NCBI GenBank assembly: GCA_902797125.1
Contig: CADBRS010000133.1
Coordinates: 1-6,575, forward strand
Origin: an uncultured Ruminococcus sp.
Lineage (GTDB): Bacteria; Bacillota; Clostridia; Oscillospirales; CAG-272
Reading direction: 5' to 3'
Length of the DNA stretch: 6,575 bases
Made by a program: the position numbers and the translations under genes. The notes beneath the pieces are model-generated. The model saw only the letters and a program-made list of their open reading frames with translations, made no database searches and was not told the DNA's origin. Below, piece after piece: positions 1 through 6,575 of the stretch; the stretch's first letter is position 1, and the number at the start of each line of letters is the position of its first letter.

Positions 1-1
1 C

Positions 2-523
2 GGCCGTCTGATCCCCTCGCTCGGTTTCTTCGATGAATCATTCATCTATCCTGCCGTTTTGGAAAGAAACAGGGAATGGATGACTTTAATGCCGAATGAA
101 ACGATCACGACGGACCCCTGCGCCAAACAGGCCTTCGGACATGTTCTGACGTTTGGGCTGGGCTTGGGCTATTTTGTTTTCAAAGCTTTGGAAAACGAAC
201 AGGTCCGGGACGTGACGGTCGTTGAGCTGAACAGGGACGTAATATCGCTTTTCGAACAGGAGATCCTGCCTCAATTCCCGAACCGGGACAGAGTCCGGAT
301 CATCTACGCAGATGCTTTGGAGTTCGTTCGAAGCGAAAACTTAATGAAACAATATGATTATTTGTTTGCCGATATCTGGCATGATGTCGGTGACGGAAGA
401 GAATTGTATTTGAAGATCAAATCTTACGAGGATCGTTATCCCTCTGTCAAGTTTACATACTGGATAGAAGATACGATCAAATGCTATCTCGAGCCTAAGC
501 TTTGGCCCGAGCAACCCAGATAG
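2..523 (+). CDS. SAM-dependent methyltransferase-fold protein (spermidine synthase-like), 5'-truncated by the window
   Basis: The frame is open from the first bases of the window to a TAG stop, giving 173 visible residues. A TTG at position 59 is in frame but has no good ribosome binding site, and coding-like sequence continues upstream, so the true start lies outside. What is seen: a glycine-rich SAM-binding motif I (LTFGLGLGYF, nt 146-175), the acidic residue ending strand β2 in VVELNRD (Glu at nt 224-226), a following ADALEFV segment, and a motif IV-like YDYLFADIWHD (nt 353-385). This order is that of a class I Rossmann methyltransferase and is closest in style to the spermidine/spermine synthase group. 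Substrate and reaction cannot be told; a true polyamine synthase is not supported because the N-terminal part is missing. The stop lies 15 bases before the rhamnosidase gene, so the two are probably in one operon. Family fold is fairly sure; specific function is unknown. Confidence 0.75.
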   Translation, partial: GRLIPSLGFFDESFIYPAVLERNREWMTLMPNETITTDPCAKQAFGHVLTFGLGLGYFVFKALENEQVRDVTVVELNRDVISLFEQEILPQFPNRDRVRIIYADALEFVRSENLMKQYDYLFADIWHDVGDGRELYLKIKSYEDRYPSVKFTYWIEDTIKCYLEPKLWPEQPR

Positions 524-529
524 AAGGAG
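523..529 (+). promoter_or_regulatory. Ribosome binding site of the rhamnosidase gene
   Basis: GAAGGAG sits 9 bases before the ATG at 539 and overlaps the last base of the preceding stop codon. It fixes the start at 539 rather than the nearer out-of-frame ATG at 531, which would be only 1 base from this site. Confidence 0.8.
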
Positions 530-538
530 TATGGAATT

Positions 539-3022
539 ATGGAGATCGGTCGTTTCATAACCTGCCGTGAAAATCCGGACAGGAATCAGGGCAATGCCTG
601 GAAGAATATGCGTTTCAATTCGCGTGAATACGCATTGGAACCGGGCCCCGGACTCTTGACAGTCAAAAGAGTTTTCAAAAAGGAAGACCGCGTTTGTTCG
701 GTCAAATTGAGAGTGACGGCGCTTGGCGTCTTCGAGGCTTTACTGAACGGCGAGCGGATCGTCAAAGACGGGAAACCTGATGAACTGGCTCCTTTGTGGA
801 CGGATTATCATTTTCGCGTCATGGAATTTGAATATGATTTGACCGAACTTGCAAAGCCAGGGGAGAACACGCTTGTTTTCCGAGTTTCAGGCGGCTGGTG
901 GTCCGGAAAGATCTCATTCGGTGAATACGGTTACAAACCTTACGCGCTTTGTGCCGAGATCGAAAAGGTCTATGACGACGGGCGCAAAGTCCTGGACGGC
1001 AGCGGGGAAGACTGGGATGCAGTCACCACGGGACCTGTCCTTTATGCGGATATCTGGAACGGGGAATATGATGATATGACAGTCCCGGATCCCGCCCAGC
1101 AACCGGAAAAGATCAAATGGGTGAAAGCTGCGTTCTTCGATGCATCTGACGTCAAGATCGTACCTTTCAAAGGGGCGCGCGTATGCGTCAATCACGTTTT
1201 GCGTCCTACGACCGCGACCGTTTGGGAAAAGTCTGAAGAAGACGGAACGACATTCGGTCATGTCATATACAGCGAAAAAGCCCGCATCGGATACGGGTGT
1301 GAAAAAGGTATGCTCAAACCGGGTCAGCACAGAACGATCGATTTCGGCCAGAATATGGTCGGTCGTCCGGTCCTTCGCGTCAAGGCCTCGAAAAAGGCGC
1401 ATCTTTACGTGTTCTTCGCCGAAATGCTCAATGACTCGGGAGAAAGATCCCGGGGCAACGATGGGCCGCGGGGAAGCATCTACATCGAGAATTACCGTTC
1501 CGCACTGGCCCGCTATGAATGCATACTCCCTGCAGGAAAAGAATTGACCCTTCGCCCGCTTCACACGTTCTACGGTTTCAGATATATCGAGATCATGACG
1601 GACCAAGAACTTGAAGTTTTCGAGATCTGCGGAGAAGTGGTCGGTTCCTCGATGGAGGAATACGGCGACTTCACATGTTCGGATGCCGAAGTCAACAAAC
1701 TGTTTCAGAATACCCGCTGGGGCATGAGGGGCAATTATTTGTCCGTCCCTACGGACTGCCCGCAAAGAGACGAAAGACTGGGCTGGACGGGGGATACAGA
1801 GATCTTCTGTACCGCTGCGGCCTACCTTGCCGACATCCACGGTTTCATGGAAAAGTGGCTTCTCTATGACGCTGAAGATTCCCAGGTCGGTTTTGACGGC
1901 GCCTATTCAGACGTCATCCCGAGGCTCAATATCGTCGGAGACGGCGTGGCGGCCTGGGGCGACGCCGGTATCATCGTGCCCTGGAAAATGTACTTGATGT
2001 ACGGCGACACGGAACTGCTCAGAGCCCACTATGCATCCATGGAATATTACATGAGATATCTGGAGCAGTTCGGCTTCGACGGCCCGAAGACATCCTATGG
2101 CGACTGGCTGAATTATGAGGTCACAGACAAGCGTTATGTTTCTGTCTGTTACTACGCCTATGATGCGCTTCTGATGAGAAAGATATCGGAAGTGATCGGG
2201 AAAACCGATCGGGCGGCATATTATGAATCGCTCAGACAGGATATCATCCGTTCCTACTTTGAAAGATACGTCAAGGACGGAGAGATCCAGATGACCACGC
2301 AGACAGGATACCTTCTCCCCGTCGCATTTGAAATGGTGACCGGAGAGGACAAAGACCGTGCTGTTGCCCGATTGAAAAAGAAGATCGAGGACAATGATTA
2401 CACACTGTCTACTGGCTTTTTAGGTACAGGAAATCTCAACCAGACATTGTCGCTGGTCGGTTTGGATGCATTGGCTTATTCTTTGCTCCTGCAGACCAAA
2501 GACCCGTCATGGCTCTATTCCGTCAGACAGGGTGCGACGACGATCTGGGAACGCTGGAATTCCTATACGTTGGATAAAGGTTTCGGAGCAGTGGGCATGA
2601 ATTCTTTCAACCATTATGCGTACGGCTCTGTGGCAGAGTGGTTGTTCGGCTATGTGCTCGGTATCCGTCCGGATCCCGAACATCCCGGTTTTGAAGGCCG
2701 CTGCATACTGGGTATTCGTCCTGATTTCAGGTCCGAGGATGAGATCCCGGAAGGACAGAAACGCATCACGAGCGCAGCAGGTTACACCAGGGGATATGTT
2801 TCCGAGTGGTCCTACCGAAACGGACGTCTTGTCTGGCATATCGTGATCCCGACGGGACAGGCGAAGATCGAATATCCAGTCTTCCGACACGTCGATACAT
2901 TGGAGATCAATGGGATTACGATGACGCTTGACGCGTTGAATGCCAAAGATACTGGTCGCACGATCGATTTTGAACTGGATGCGGGAGACTATTGGATCGG
3001 AGGAGAAATATGCGGATTCTGA
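539..3022 (+). CDS. α-L-rhamnosidase, glycoside hydrolase family 78, cytoplasmic
   Basis: This 827-residue protein should hydrolyse terminal α-L-rhamnose from rhamnosides or pectin-derived oligosaccharides by the inverting GH78 mechanism. Seen in order: an N-terminal β-sandwich of the Bac_rhamnosid_N type (about 40-200; WW at 120-121, NGEYDD at 174-179); a second β-domain with IDFGQNMVG (from 267) and HTFYGFRYIEI (342-352); an (α/α)6 catalytic barrel (about 375-710); and a C-terminal β-domain (about 712-815). The barrel carries the family signature DCPQRDERLGWTGD at 406-419. By analogy with Streptomyces avermitilis Rha78A, Glu412 is the likely general acid, with Asp406, Trp416 and Asp419 in the sugar site, and Glu700 in GSVAEW the likely general base. 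All are present, so the enzyme should be active. There is no signal peptide, implying that imported substrate is cut inside the cell. Length is normal for the family. The gene follows the methyltransferase-like gene by 15 bases and overlaps the next gene by 13. Family assignment is near certain; natural substrate is inferred. Confidence 0.96.
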   Translation: MEIGRFITCRENPDRNQGNAWKNMRFNSREYALEPGPGLLTVKRVFKKEDRVCSVKLRVTALGVFEALLNGERIVKDGKPDELAPLWTDYHFRVMEFEYDLTELAKPGENTLVFRVSGGWWSGKISFGEYGYKPYALCAEIEKVYDDGRKVLDGSGEDWDAVTTGPVLYADIWNGEYDDMTVPDPAQQPEKIKWVKAAFFDASDVKIVPFKGARVCVNHVLRPTTATVWEKSEEDGTTFGHVIYSEKARIGYGCEKGMLKPGQHRTIDFGQNMVGRPVLRVKASKKAHLYVFFAEMLNDSGERSRGNDGPRGSIYIENYRSALARYECILPAGKELTLRPLHTFYGFRYIEIMTDQELEVFEICGEVVGSSMEEYGDFTCSDAEVNKLFQNTRWGMRGNYLSVPTDCPQRDERLGWTGDTEIFCTAAAYLADIHGFMEKWLLYDAEDSQVGFDGAYSDVIPRLNIVGDGVAAWGDAGIIVPWKMYLMYGDTELLRAHYASMEYYMRYLEQFGFDGPKTSYGDWLNYEVTDKRYVSVCYYAYDALLMRKISEVIGKTDRAAYYESLRQDIIRSYFERYVKDGEIQMTTQTGYLLPVAFEMVTGEDKDRAVARLKKKIEDNDYTLSTGFLGTGNLNQTLSLVGLDALAYSLLLQTKDPSWLYSVRQGATTIWERWNSYTLDKGFGAVGMNSFNHYAYGSVAEWLFGYVLGIRPDPEHPGFEGRCILGIRPDFRSEDEIPEGQKRITSAAGYTRGYVSEWSYRNGRLVWHIVIPTGQAKIEYPVFRHVDTLEINGITMTLDALNAKDTGRTIDFELDAGDYWIGGEICGF
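2999..3005 (+). promoter_or_regulatory. Ribosome binding site of the β-helix lipoprotein gene, inside the rhamnosidase gene
   Basis: GGAGGAG lies 4 bases before the ATG at 3010 (6 from its GGAGG core) and within the last codons of the rhamnosidase. It decides the start at 3010: the in-frame TTG at 2992 would place the site inside the gene and add six charged, unnecessary residues before the signal peptide. Confidence 0.8.
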
Positions 3023-6000
3023 AAACCTTAGGACTGTTGCTTTGCTTTGTTTTGATCTTATCGGTCCTTTTTTGCGCCTGCTCTTCTCAAAGCAACGACC
3101 CGCAGCCCGGGGAGAGTGAAACCGGCAAGGATTCACAATCCGAAAGCCAGCAGGATGCAGGCGGGAAGATTTCCATTGTTTCGAATGGAAAAACGGATTA
3201 TCAGGTCGTCCGGTCCGATATTGCGGACGCCACGGTGACCTCGATGTCACTATCCGTGAAAAATGCGCTTTCCACCATGACCGGAGAAAAAGTCGGGATC
3301 GTCACCGACTATGAAGCGGGCAATACGACAGAACACGAGATCATCATCGGGCAAACGACCAGACCCGAGAGTGAAACCGTCTCCCAGAAAATCGGAGACG
3401 ATGACTACCGGATCGAAGTGGTCGGTGAAAAAATCGTCATTGTGGGAAAGGACAACAGGGGACTGGCTCAGGGCGTGAAATATTTCCTGAATGAAATACT
3501 GGGCTATCGTTCCGTTTACGACTATAATCAGCAGTCAGACATCACCATAGACAGTACATTTGCGAAAGGAGCAAAGGTAAGTCAGATGACTCCTACAGAT
3601 CCTAGAAATTCCGCAGACATTTTGATCTATACCGTCTCAGTGACGGATTTCGGAGCGATCGGCGACGGTTTGACCGACGACACGAACGCTTTTCAGAAGG
3701 CTCTGAACGAAGTCAAAAAGCAGGGCGGCGGCACGGTTTTCGCCCCTGCCGGACAATATCTGATCAAGGGCAGTCTGACCGTCGGAAGATCCTGCTATCT
3801 CGCAGGGGAATGGACGGATCCGCAAGCAGATCCCGAAGATATGCACAAAGGAACCGTTCTGCTGGCAACCGGTTCGAAAGGCAGTGATTCGCGCGACAAG
3901 TCGCTGATCACGATAGGCGCCAGCGCGGGTGTTTTGGGCATCACGGTCTTTTATCCAGAGCAAAGTGCCGATTCGATTCAAAAATATCCCCCTACACTCC
4001 GTATCAAGGACAATATCGAGGGCGACGGATCTCAGCATGCCGCATCAATCCAGAATGTGACGCTGGTCAATTCCTATTGCGGCATTTCAGCCGATGAAGG
4101 GTTGCAGCTGCCGACCTTGTCAGATATCTATATGACCGCATTGCAATGCGGTTTCCGGATCAACAAGTGCTACGATTGCGCAAGGATCAACACGATCGTC
4201 GTCACACCTCAGATCTGGAGCTCATTCTCATCGATCTCACTTGAAAAGGTGTCTGCATTGATGAGAGCGAATACGACCGGTTTGCTTTTGCAGCGGACCG
4301 ACATGCAGATGATGTACGGGATCTACCTGGAATCCTGTCAGGTCGGTATCCATTTGTCCAGAAACAAAGAAGATGCCGGCGAGACGGCCGGTTATTCGGC
4401 TTTGGTCAAAGTTGAGATCAAAGACAGTGTGACAGGTATTTTGGATGAATTCAACTCTGTCTCCGTTTCAGACGCGTCGATATCCTGCAACGGAACAGGC
4501 GCTGTCTGCGTCAAAGTCGGGGAAGAAACCAAAAACGAATCTGTCCTCCGGTTCTATGACGTTGTGTTTTCCAACCCGGACGGTCAGATCATCGAAATTG
4601 AAGACGGAGCCTGCGGGATCATCTCGGCTCAGAATTCCGTTTTCAAACAATGGGGCGGCAACTCTTATGCAGTGTCCGCGGACGGCGGTGTTTTGAGCAT
4701 CATCAACAGCCGTTTTTCTGGCTCCGGAGATGCGATCTATGTCGGAACTTCCGTCAGGGGTGCATCCATCGAGTCAAATACGTTGGACGGGACTGTGACG
4801 AACCCGCTTTCAACCAGTGTGACGGGAGACAAGATCTCCTTCTCAGACACGGGCAGTTACGAAGAGCCCAGAACTTATGCGTTCCAATTGACGGTTCCTC
4901 CCGTCGTGACCAATAGCCAGACGGTTTACAACGTGAAAGATTACGGAGCCAAAGGCGATGGTACAGCCAATGATACGCAGGCCTTTTTGAGCGCGATTTC
5001 GGCAGCTTCGAAAGGCGGGATCGTTTATGTGCCTGCAGGGCGCTATGTGATCCAAGAGTCTCTGTCGATTCCAACAGGCGTGGAACTCCGAGGCATCAGC
5101 GAGAGCATGCATGTCTCGTCGGGCGAAGGAAGTGTGCTTCTGGTCAAGGTGAACCGCGGTCAGGCCGACGCGGAGGCTTTCATCACGCTGAGCGAACGTT
5201 CATCCGTGCGCGGAATCATGCTGTGGTATCCTGAACAAGCATGGAACGACCTGCAGGCCTTCCCGTTCGCGATCGCTGCTGAAGGGAAGAATTGCGTCAT
5301 CCGCAATATCTGTCTGGGCAACTGTTACCGGGGCATCGATCTGGCTTCTGCAGACTGCGGAGGTCATTTCGTAGAAAACATTTCCGGTGCCGTACTCAAT
5401 CGAGGGATTGTCCTGGACGGCAGTTCATCCGCCGGTGTGATCCGCAATACTCATTTTAATCTGACTTTCTACACGAATCTGTCCAGAAATACAAAACTGA
5501 CCGATGCCTCCGGTGATTTCATGGGCTCGTCTATGTTCTCAGGCATGTTAAGCCTGCTCAATCAGCAGCTGACGGCCTATGAGTTCGGCGAAACAGTGGG
5601 AGAAGAACTCTTGTTCGTGTTCAATTACCGGGCCAAATACGGTATGATATTCACGGGCGGTTTTGACGGAACGATCGTCGGGTGCGCTGTGGACGGCTCA
5701 CTGTGCGGTGTCAAGATCACAGGTTCATATGATCAGACTCTTTCCTTCCTGGCCTTCTCGGACGATATCGTCCCGGGTGGAACGGCAGAAGGGAATCTGG
5801 CCGTATATATCAATACAGATCAGTCTTCCGAGGTCCATTTCGCGGCGAGCGGGGCATCCAGTTATAATTATGTGCCTTCAGGACTTGTTCATCTGGAAAA
5901 CGGGAATCTGATCCTGGACGGTTTTGATGCCAGAGTGACACCTGAGAGCGGAAAAGGAGCGATCCGGTGCGAAAAAGGCGAGGCTTTGCTGAACGGCATT

Positions 6001-6189
6001 GTTTTCCAGCACGTTGGCAGACTGAACGCACAAGGAGCGTTCACACCTCAAAGCAGCAGTGCTCAGACTGTGGATATCTATGTCGCGAAAACAGGCATGC
6101 TGGAAGCCAAAGGTCTTGTCGGCGTCAACTTCTTCAATGCCAAAATATTGGGGAACGGGAACGCGGACAGCTATGCGGTAGCCAAATGA
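3010..6189 (+). CDS. Surface lipoprotein with GH20b-like domain and two tandem pectate-lyase-3/GH28-type β-helix modules
   Basis: This 1059-residue protein is predicted to be exported and lipid-anchored. Residues 1-24 form a signal peptide with a hydrophobic core (7-21) ending at Cys24; the lipobox FCAC is atypical but plausible. A polar Ser/Gln/Glu linker follows (25-52). Residues about 53-170 resemble the GH20b-like α/β domain found ahead of other glycosidase modules (KISIV strand, EIIIGQTTRPES, DNRGLAQGVKYFL). Two Pectate_lyase_3/GH28-related right-handed β-helices follow. Each opens with the hallmark FGAxGDGxxDDT-like motif (GDG at 218-220 and 649-651) and a GG(x)VxxPAGxYxI strand, and each carries YPEQ (315-318 and 740-743) and an NxxLxNxYxGI-like turn (349-359 and 766-776). 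The modules therefore arose by duplication. Tandem β-helices recall GH55 glucanases, but no catalytic residue can be assigned; the protein may cleave or only bind polysaccharide. Its operon partner, a rhamnosidase, suggests a rhamnose-containing substrate such as rhamnogalacturonan. The start overlaps the rhamnosidase stop, implying translational coupling. Confidence 0.88.
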   Translation: MRILKTLGLLLCFVLILSVLFCACSSQSNDPQPGESETGKDSQSESQQDAGGKISIVSNGKTDYQVVRSDIADATVTSMSLSVKNALSTMTGEKVGIVTDYEAGNTTEHEIIIGQTTRPESETVSQKIGDDDYRIEVVGEKIVIVGKDNRGLAQGVKYFLNEILGYRSVYDYNQQSDITIDSTFAKGAKVSQMTPTDPRNSADILIYTVSVTDFGAIGDGLTDDTNAFQKALNEVKKQGGGTVFAPAGQYLIKGSLTVGRSCYLAGEWTDPQADPEDMHKGTVLLATGSKGSDSRDKSLITIGASAGVLGITVFYPEQSADSIQKYPPTLRIKDNIEGDGSQHAASIQNVTLVNSYCGISADEGLQLPTLSDIYMTALQCGFRINKCYDCARINTIVVTPQIWSSFSSISLEKVSALMRANTTGLLLQRTDMQMMYGIYLESCQVGIHLSRNKEDAGETAGYSALVKVEIKDSVTGILDEFNSVSVSDASISCNGTGAVCVKVGEETKNESVLRFYDVVFSNPDGQIIEIEDGACGIISAQNSVFKQWGGNSYAVSADGGVLSIINSRFSGSGDAIYVGTSVRGASIESNTLDGTVTNPLSTSVTGDKISFSDTGSYEEPRTYAFQLTVPPVVTNSQTVYNVKDYGAKGDGTANDTQAFLSAISAASKGGIVYVPAGRYVIQESLSIPTGVELRGISESMHVSSGEGSVLLVKVNRGQADAEAFITLSERSSVRGIMLWYPEQAWNDLQAFPFAIAAEGKNCVIRNICLGNCYRGIDLASADCGGHFVENISGAVLNRGIVLDGSSSAGVIRNTHFNLTFYTNLSRNTKLTDASGDFMGSSMFSGMLSLLNQQLTAYEFGETVGEELLFVFNYRAKYGMIFTGGFDGTIVGCAVDGSLCGVKITGSYDQTLSFLAFSDDIVPGGTAEGNLAVYINTDQSSEVHFAASGASSYNYVPSGLVHLENGNLILDGFDARVTPESGKGAIRCEKGEALLNGIVFQHVGRLNAQGAFTPQSSSAQTVDIYVAKTGMLEAKGLVGVNFFNAKILGNGNADSYAVAK

Positions 6190-6195
6190 CAAAAG

Positions 6196-6220
6196 GACAG
6201 CCTCCGTTCAGGAGGCTGTC
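6196..6220. terminator. Hairpin 1 between the convergent genes, better placed to end the minus-strand prfC transcript
   Basis: A perfect 10-bp stem (6196-6205 with 6211-6220) encloses the 5-base loop GTTCA. Read on the plus strand it starts 6 bases after the lipoprotein stop, but its following tract is weak (TCGTTTCG). Read on the minus strand it is followed by CTTTTG, a better U-tract. It may act in both directions. Confidence 0.75.
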
Positions 6221-6244
6221 TCGTTTCGATAATATGTTGAGCAC

Positions 6245-6272
6245 AGTGCAGCTTGAACGGCTGCACTTTTTT
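6245..6272 (+). terminator. Rho-independent terminator of the carbohydrate operon (hairpin 2)
   Basis: An 8-bp perfect stem (AGTGCAGC at 6245-6252 with GCTGCACT at 6260-6267) encloses the 7-base loop TTGAACG and runs straight into a run of six T (6267-6272) on the plus strand. This is a good intrinsic terminator for the plus-strand operon. On the minus strand no T-tract follows, so it should not stop prfC transcription efficiently. Confidence 0.85.
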
Positions 6273-6278
6273 GCTTTA

Positions 6279-6575
6279 TCAAAAAATGTCGCGGTCGAAG
6301 TCCAGCAGTTCCAGACCTTTGTTGTGTTCGCGGGCAAAATCCATACTCCACTGACCGGAAAAGATCAGCAGATTGTTGCCCCGGATGTCCTGGACCCGTT
6401 TTGTCTCTTCGGCCAGTTTCAAAGAGGACGGCTCGACGTTATCCGGCAGTCTTTTGATATATTGATGAGGGAGGTCCTTTTTGGTATAAGTGACCCCGTA
6501 TTCATCTTTCATACGGAATGCCAGCACGTCGTATTGCAGCACGCCCACGACGCCGACAATGACGCGTTCCATGCC
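6279..6575 (-). CDS. prfC: Peptide chain release factor 3 (RF3), C-terminal part only
   Basis: The visible 98 residues, read from the window edge to a TGA stop at 6279-6281, match the end of domain III of RF3. This is the translational GTPase that removes RF1 or RF2 from the ribosome after peptide release. Recognisable pieces are VGVVGVLQYDVLAFRMKDEY near the start, a KDLPHQYIKRL stretch, the NNLLIFSGQWSMDFAREHN segment corresponding to the RF3 pattern of a hydrophobic strand followed by W and a helix, and the terminal GLELLDFDRDIF. The GTPase domain and start are beyond the window. The ATG at 6572 is internal, since RF3 coding sequence continues to the edge. It is convergent with the carbohydrate operon and functionally unrelated to it. 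TetM/EF-G-like GTPases are the alternative, but the VLQYDV and EYGV features favour RF3. Confidence 0.9.
   Translation of the reverse strand, partial: GMERVIVGVVGVLQYDVLAFRMKDEYGVTYTKKDLPHQYIKRLPDNVEPSSLKLAEETKRVQDIRGNNLLIFSGQWSMDFAREHNKGLELLDFDRDIF

Noticed and set aside
59..61. TTG at 59 as the start of the methyltransferase-like gene
   Set aside because: The frame stays open and protein-like to the window edge, there is no ribosome site before it, and a start here would remove N-terminal sequence expected in this fold family.
531..560. Nine-codon mini-ORF (ATG at 531) overlapping the start of the rhamnosidase gene, possible leader peptide
   Set aside because: The ribosome site is only 1 base away, too close for initiation, whereas it is well spaced for the ATG at 539.
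914..1840. Long minus-strand open frame of 308 codons opposite the rhamnosidase
   Set aside because: It lies wholly antisense to a clearly conserved GH78 gene, its product has no recognisable domain, and no ribosome binding site supports it. It is a codon-bias shadow.
2992..3009. TTG start at 2992 for the lipoprotein gene
   Set aside because: No ribosome site precedes it, and it adds MDRRRN before a complete signal peptide that begins at the ATG at 3010 behind GGAGGAG.
2507..3250. Minus-strand open frame of 247 codons across the rhamnosidase/lipoprotein junction
   Set aside because: It is antisense to two real genes, shows low-complexity Arg-rich composition and no known motif.
3010..6189. 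Phage tailspike or adhesin identity for the tandem β-helix protein
   Set aside because: Pectate_lyase_3 modules do occur in tailspikes, but the lipoprotein signal, the GH20b-like domain and the rhamnosidase partner fit a cell-surface carbohydrate protein, and no phage genes are present.

Overview
The window looks like a plant-polysaccharide (carbohydrate) operon from a Gram-positive bacterium, most likely an anaerobic Clostridia-type Firmicute. The pointers are strong AGGAGG-type ribosome binding sites, a lipoprotein anchor on the predicted surface protein, tightly packed genes, and similarity in style to clostridial GH28-related β-helix proteins. The taxonomic call is inference; nothing in the window fixes it further.

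Layout, left to right. (1) Positions 2-523 (+) hold the 3' part of a class I SAM-dependent methyltransferase-fold protein, spermidine-synthase-like in its motifs, whose start lies outside the window. (2) Positions 539-3022 (+) hold a complete, leaderless α-L-rhamnosidase of glycoside hydrolase family 78 with its acid/base signature intact. (3) Positions 3010-6189 (+) overlap the end of gene 2 by 13 bases and encode a 1059-residue predicted lipoprotein. It has an N-terminal GH20b-like α/β domain followed by two tandem, mutually homologous pectate-lyase-3/GH28-type right-handed β-helix modules. (4) Positions 6190-6278 are a short convergent intergenic region with two hairpins that look like a pair of crossed terminators. 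(5) Positions 6279-6575 (-) hold the C-terminal end of peptide chain release factor 3 (prfC), a housekeeping gene unrelated to the operon.

The three plus-strand genes are separated by 15 bases and by a 13-base overlap, so they are probably co-transcribed, and the last two are probably translationally coupled. A reasonable model is that the surface-anchored β-helix protein binds or cleaves a rhamnose-containing polysaccharide or glycoside (pectin or rhamnogalacturonan is the obvious candidate), and the cytoplasmic GH78 enzyme releases rhamnose from imported oligosaccharides. No transporter, regulator or rhamnose-catabolic gene is in the window, so the substrate is unproven. The methyltransferase-like protein has no obvious place in this scheme.

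No mobile element, CRISPR array, tRNA or rRNA was seen. The least ordinary items are the duplicated β-helix lipoprotein, with its paired YPEQ motifs, and the crossed terminators, whose loops are complementary to each other. I found no convincing wholly new system.
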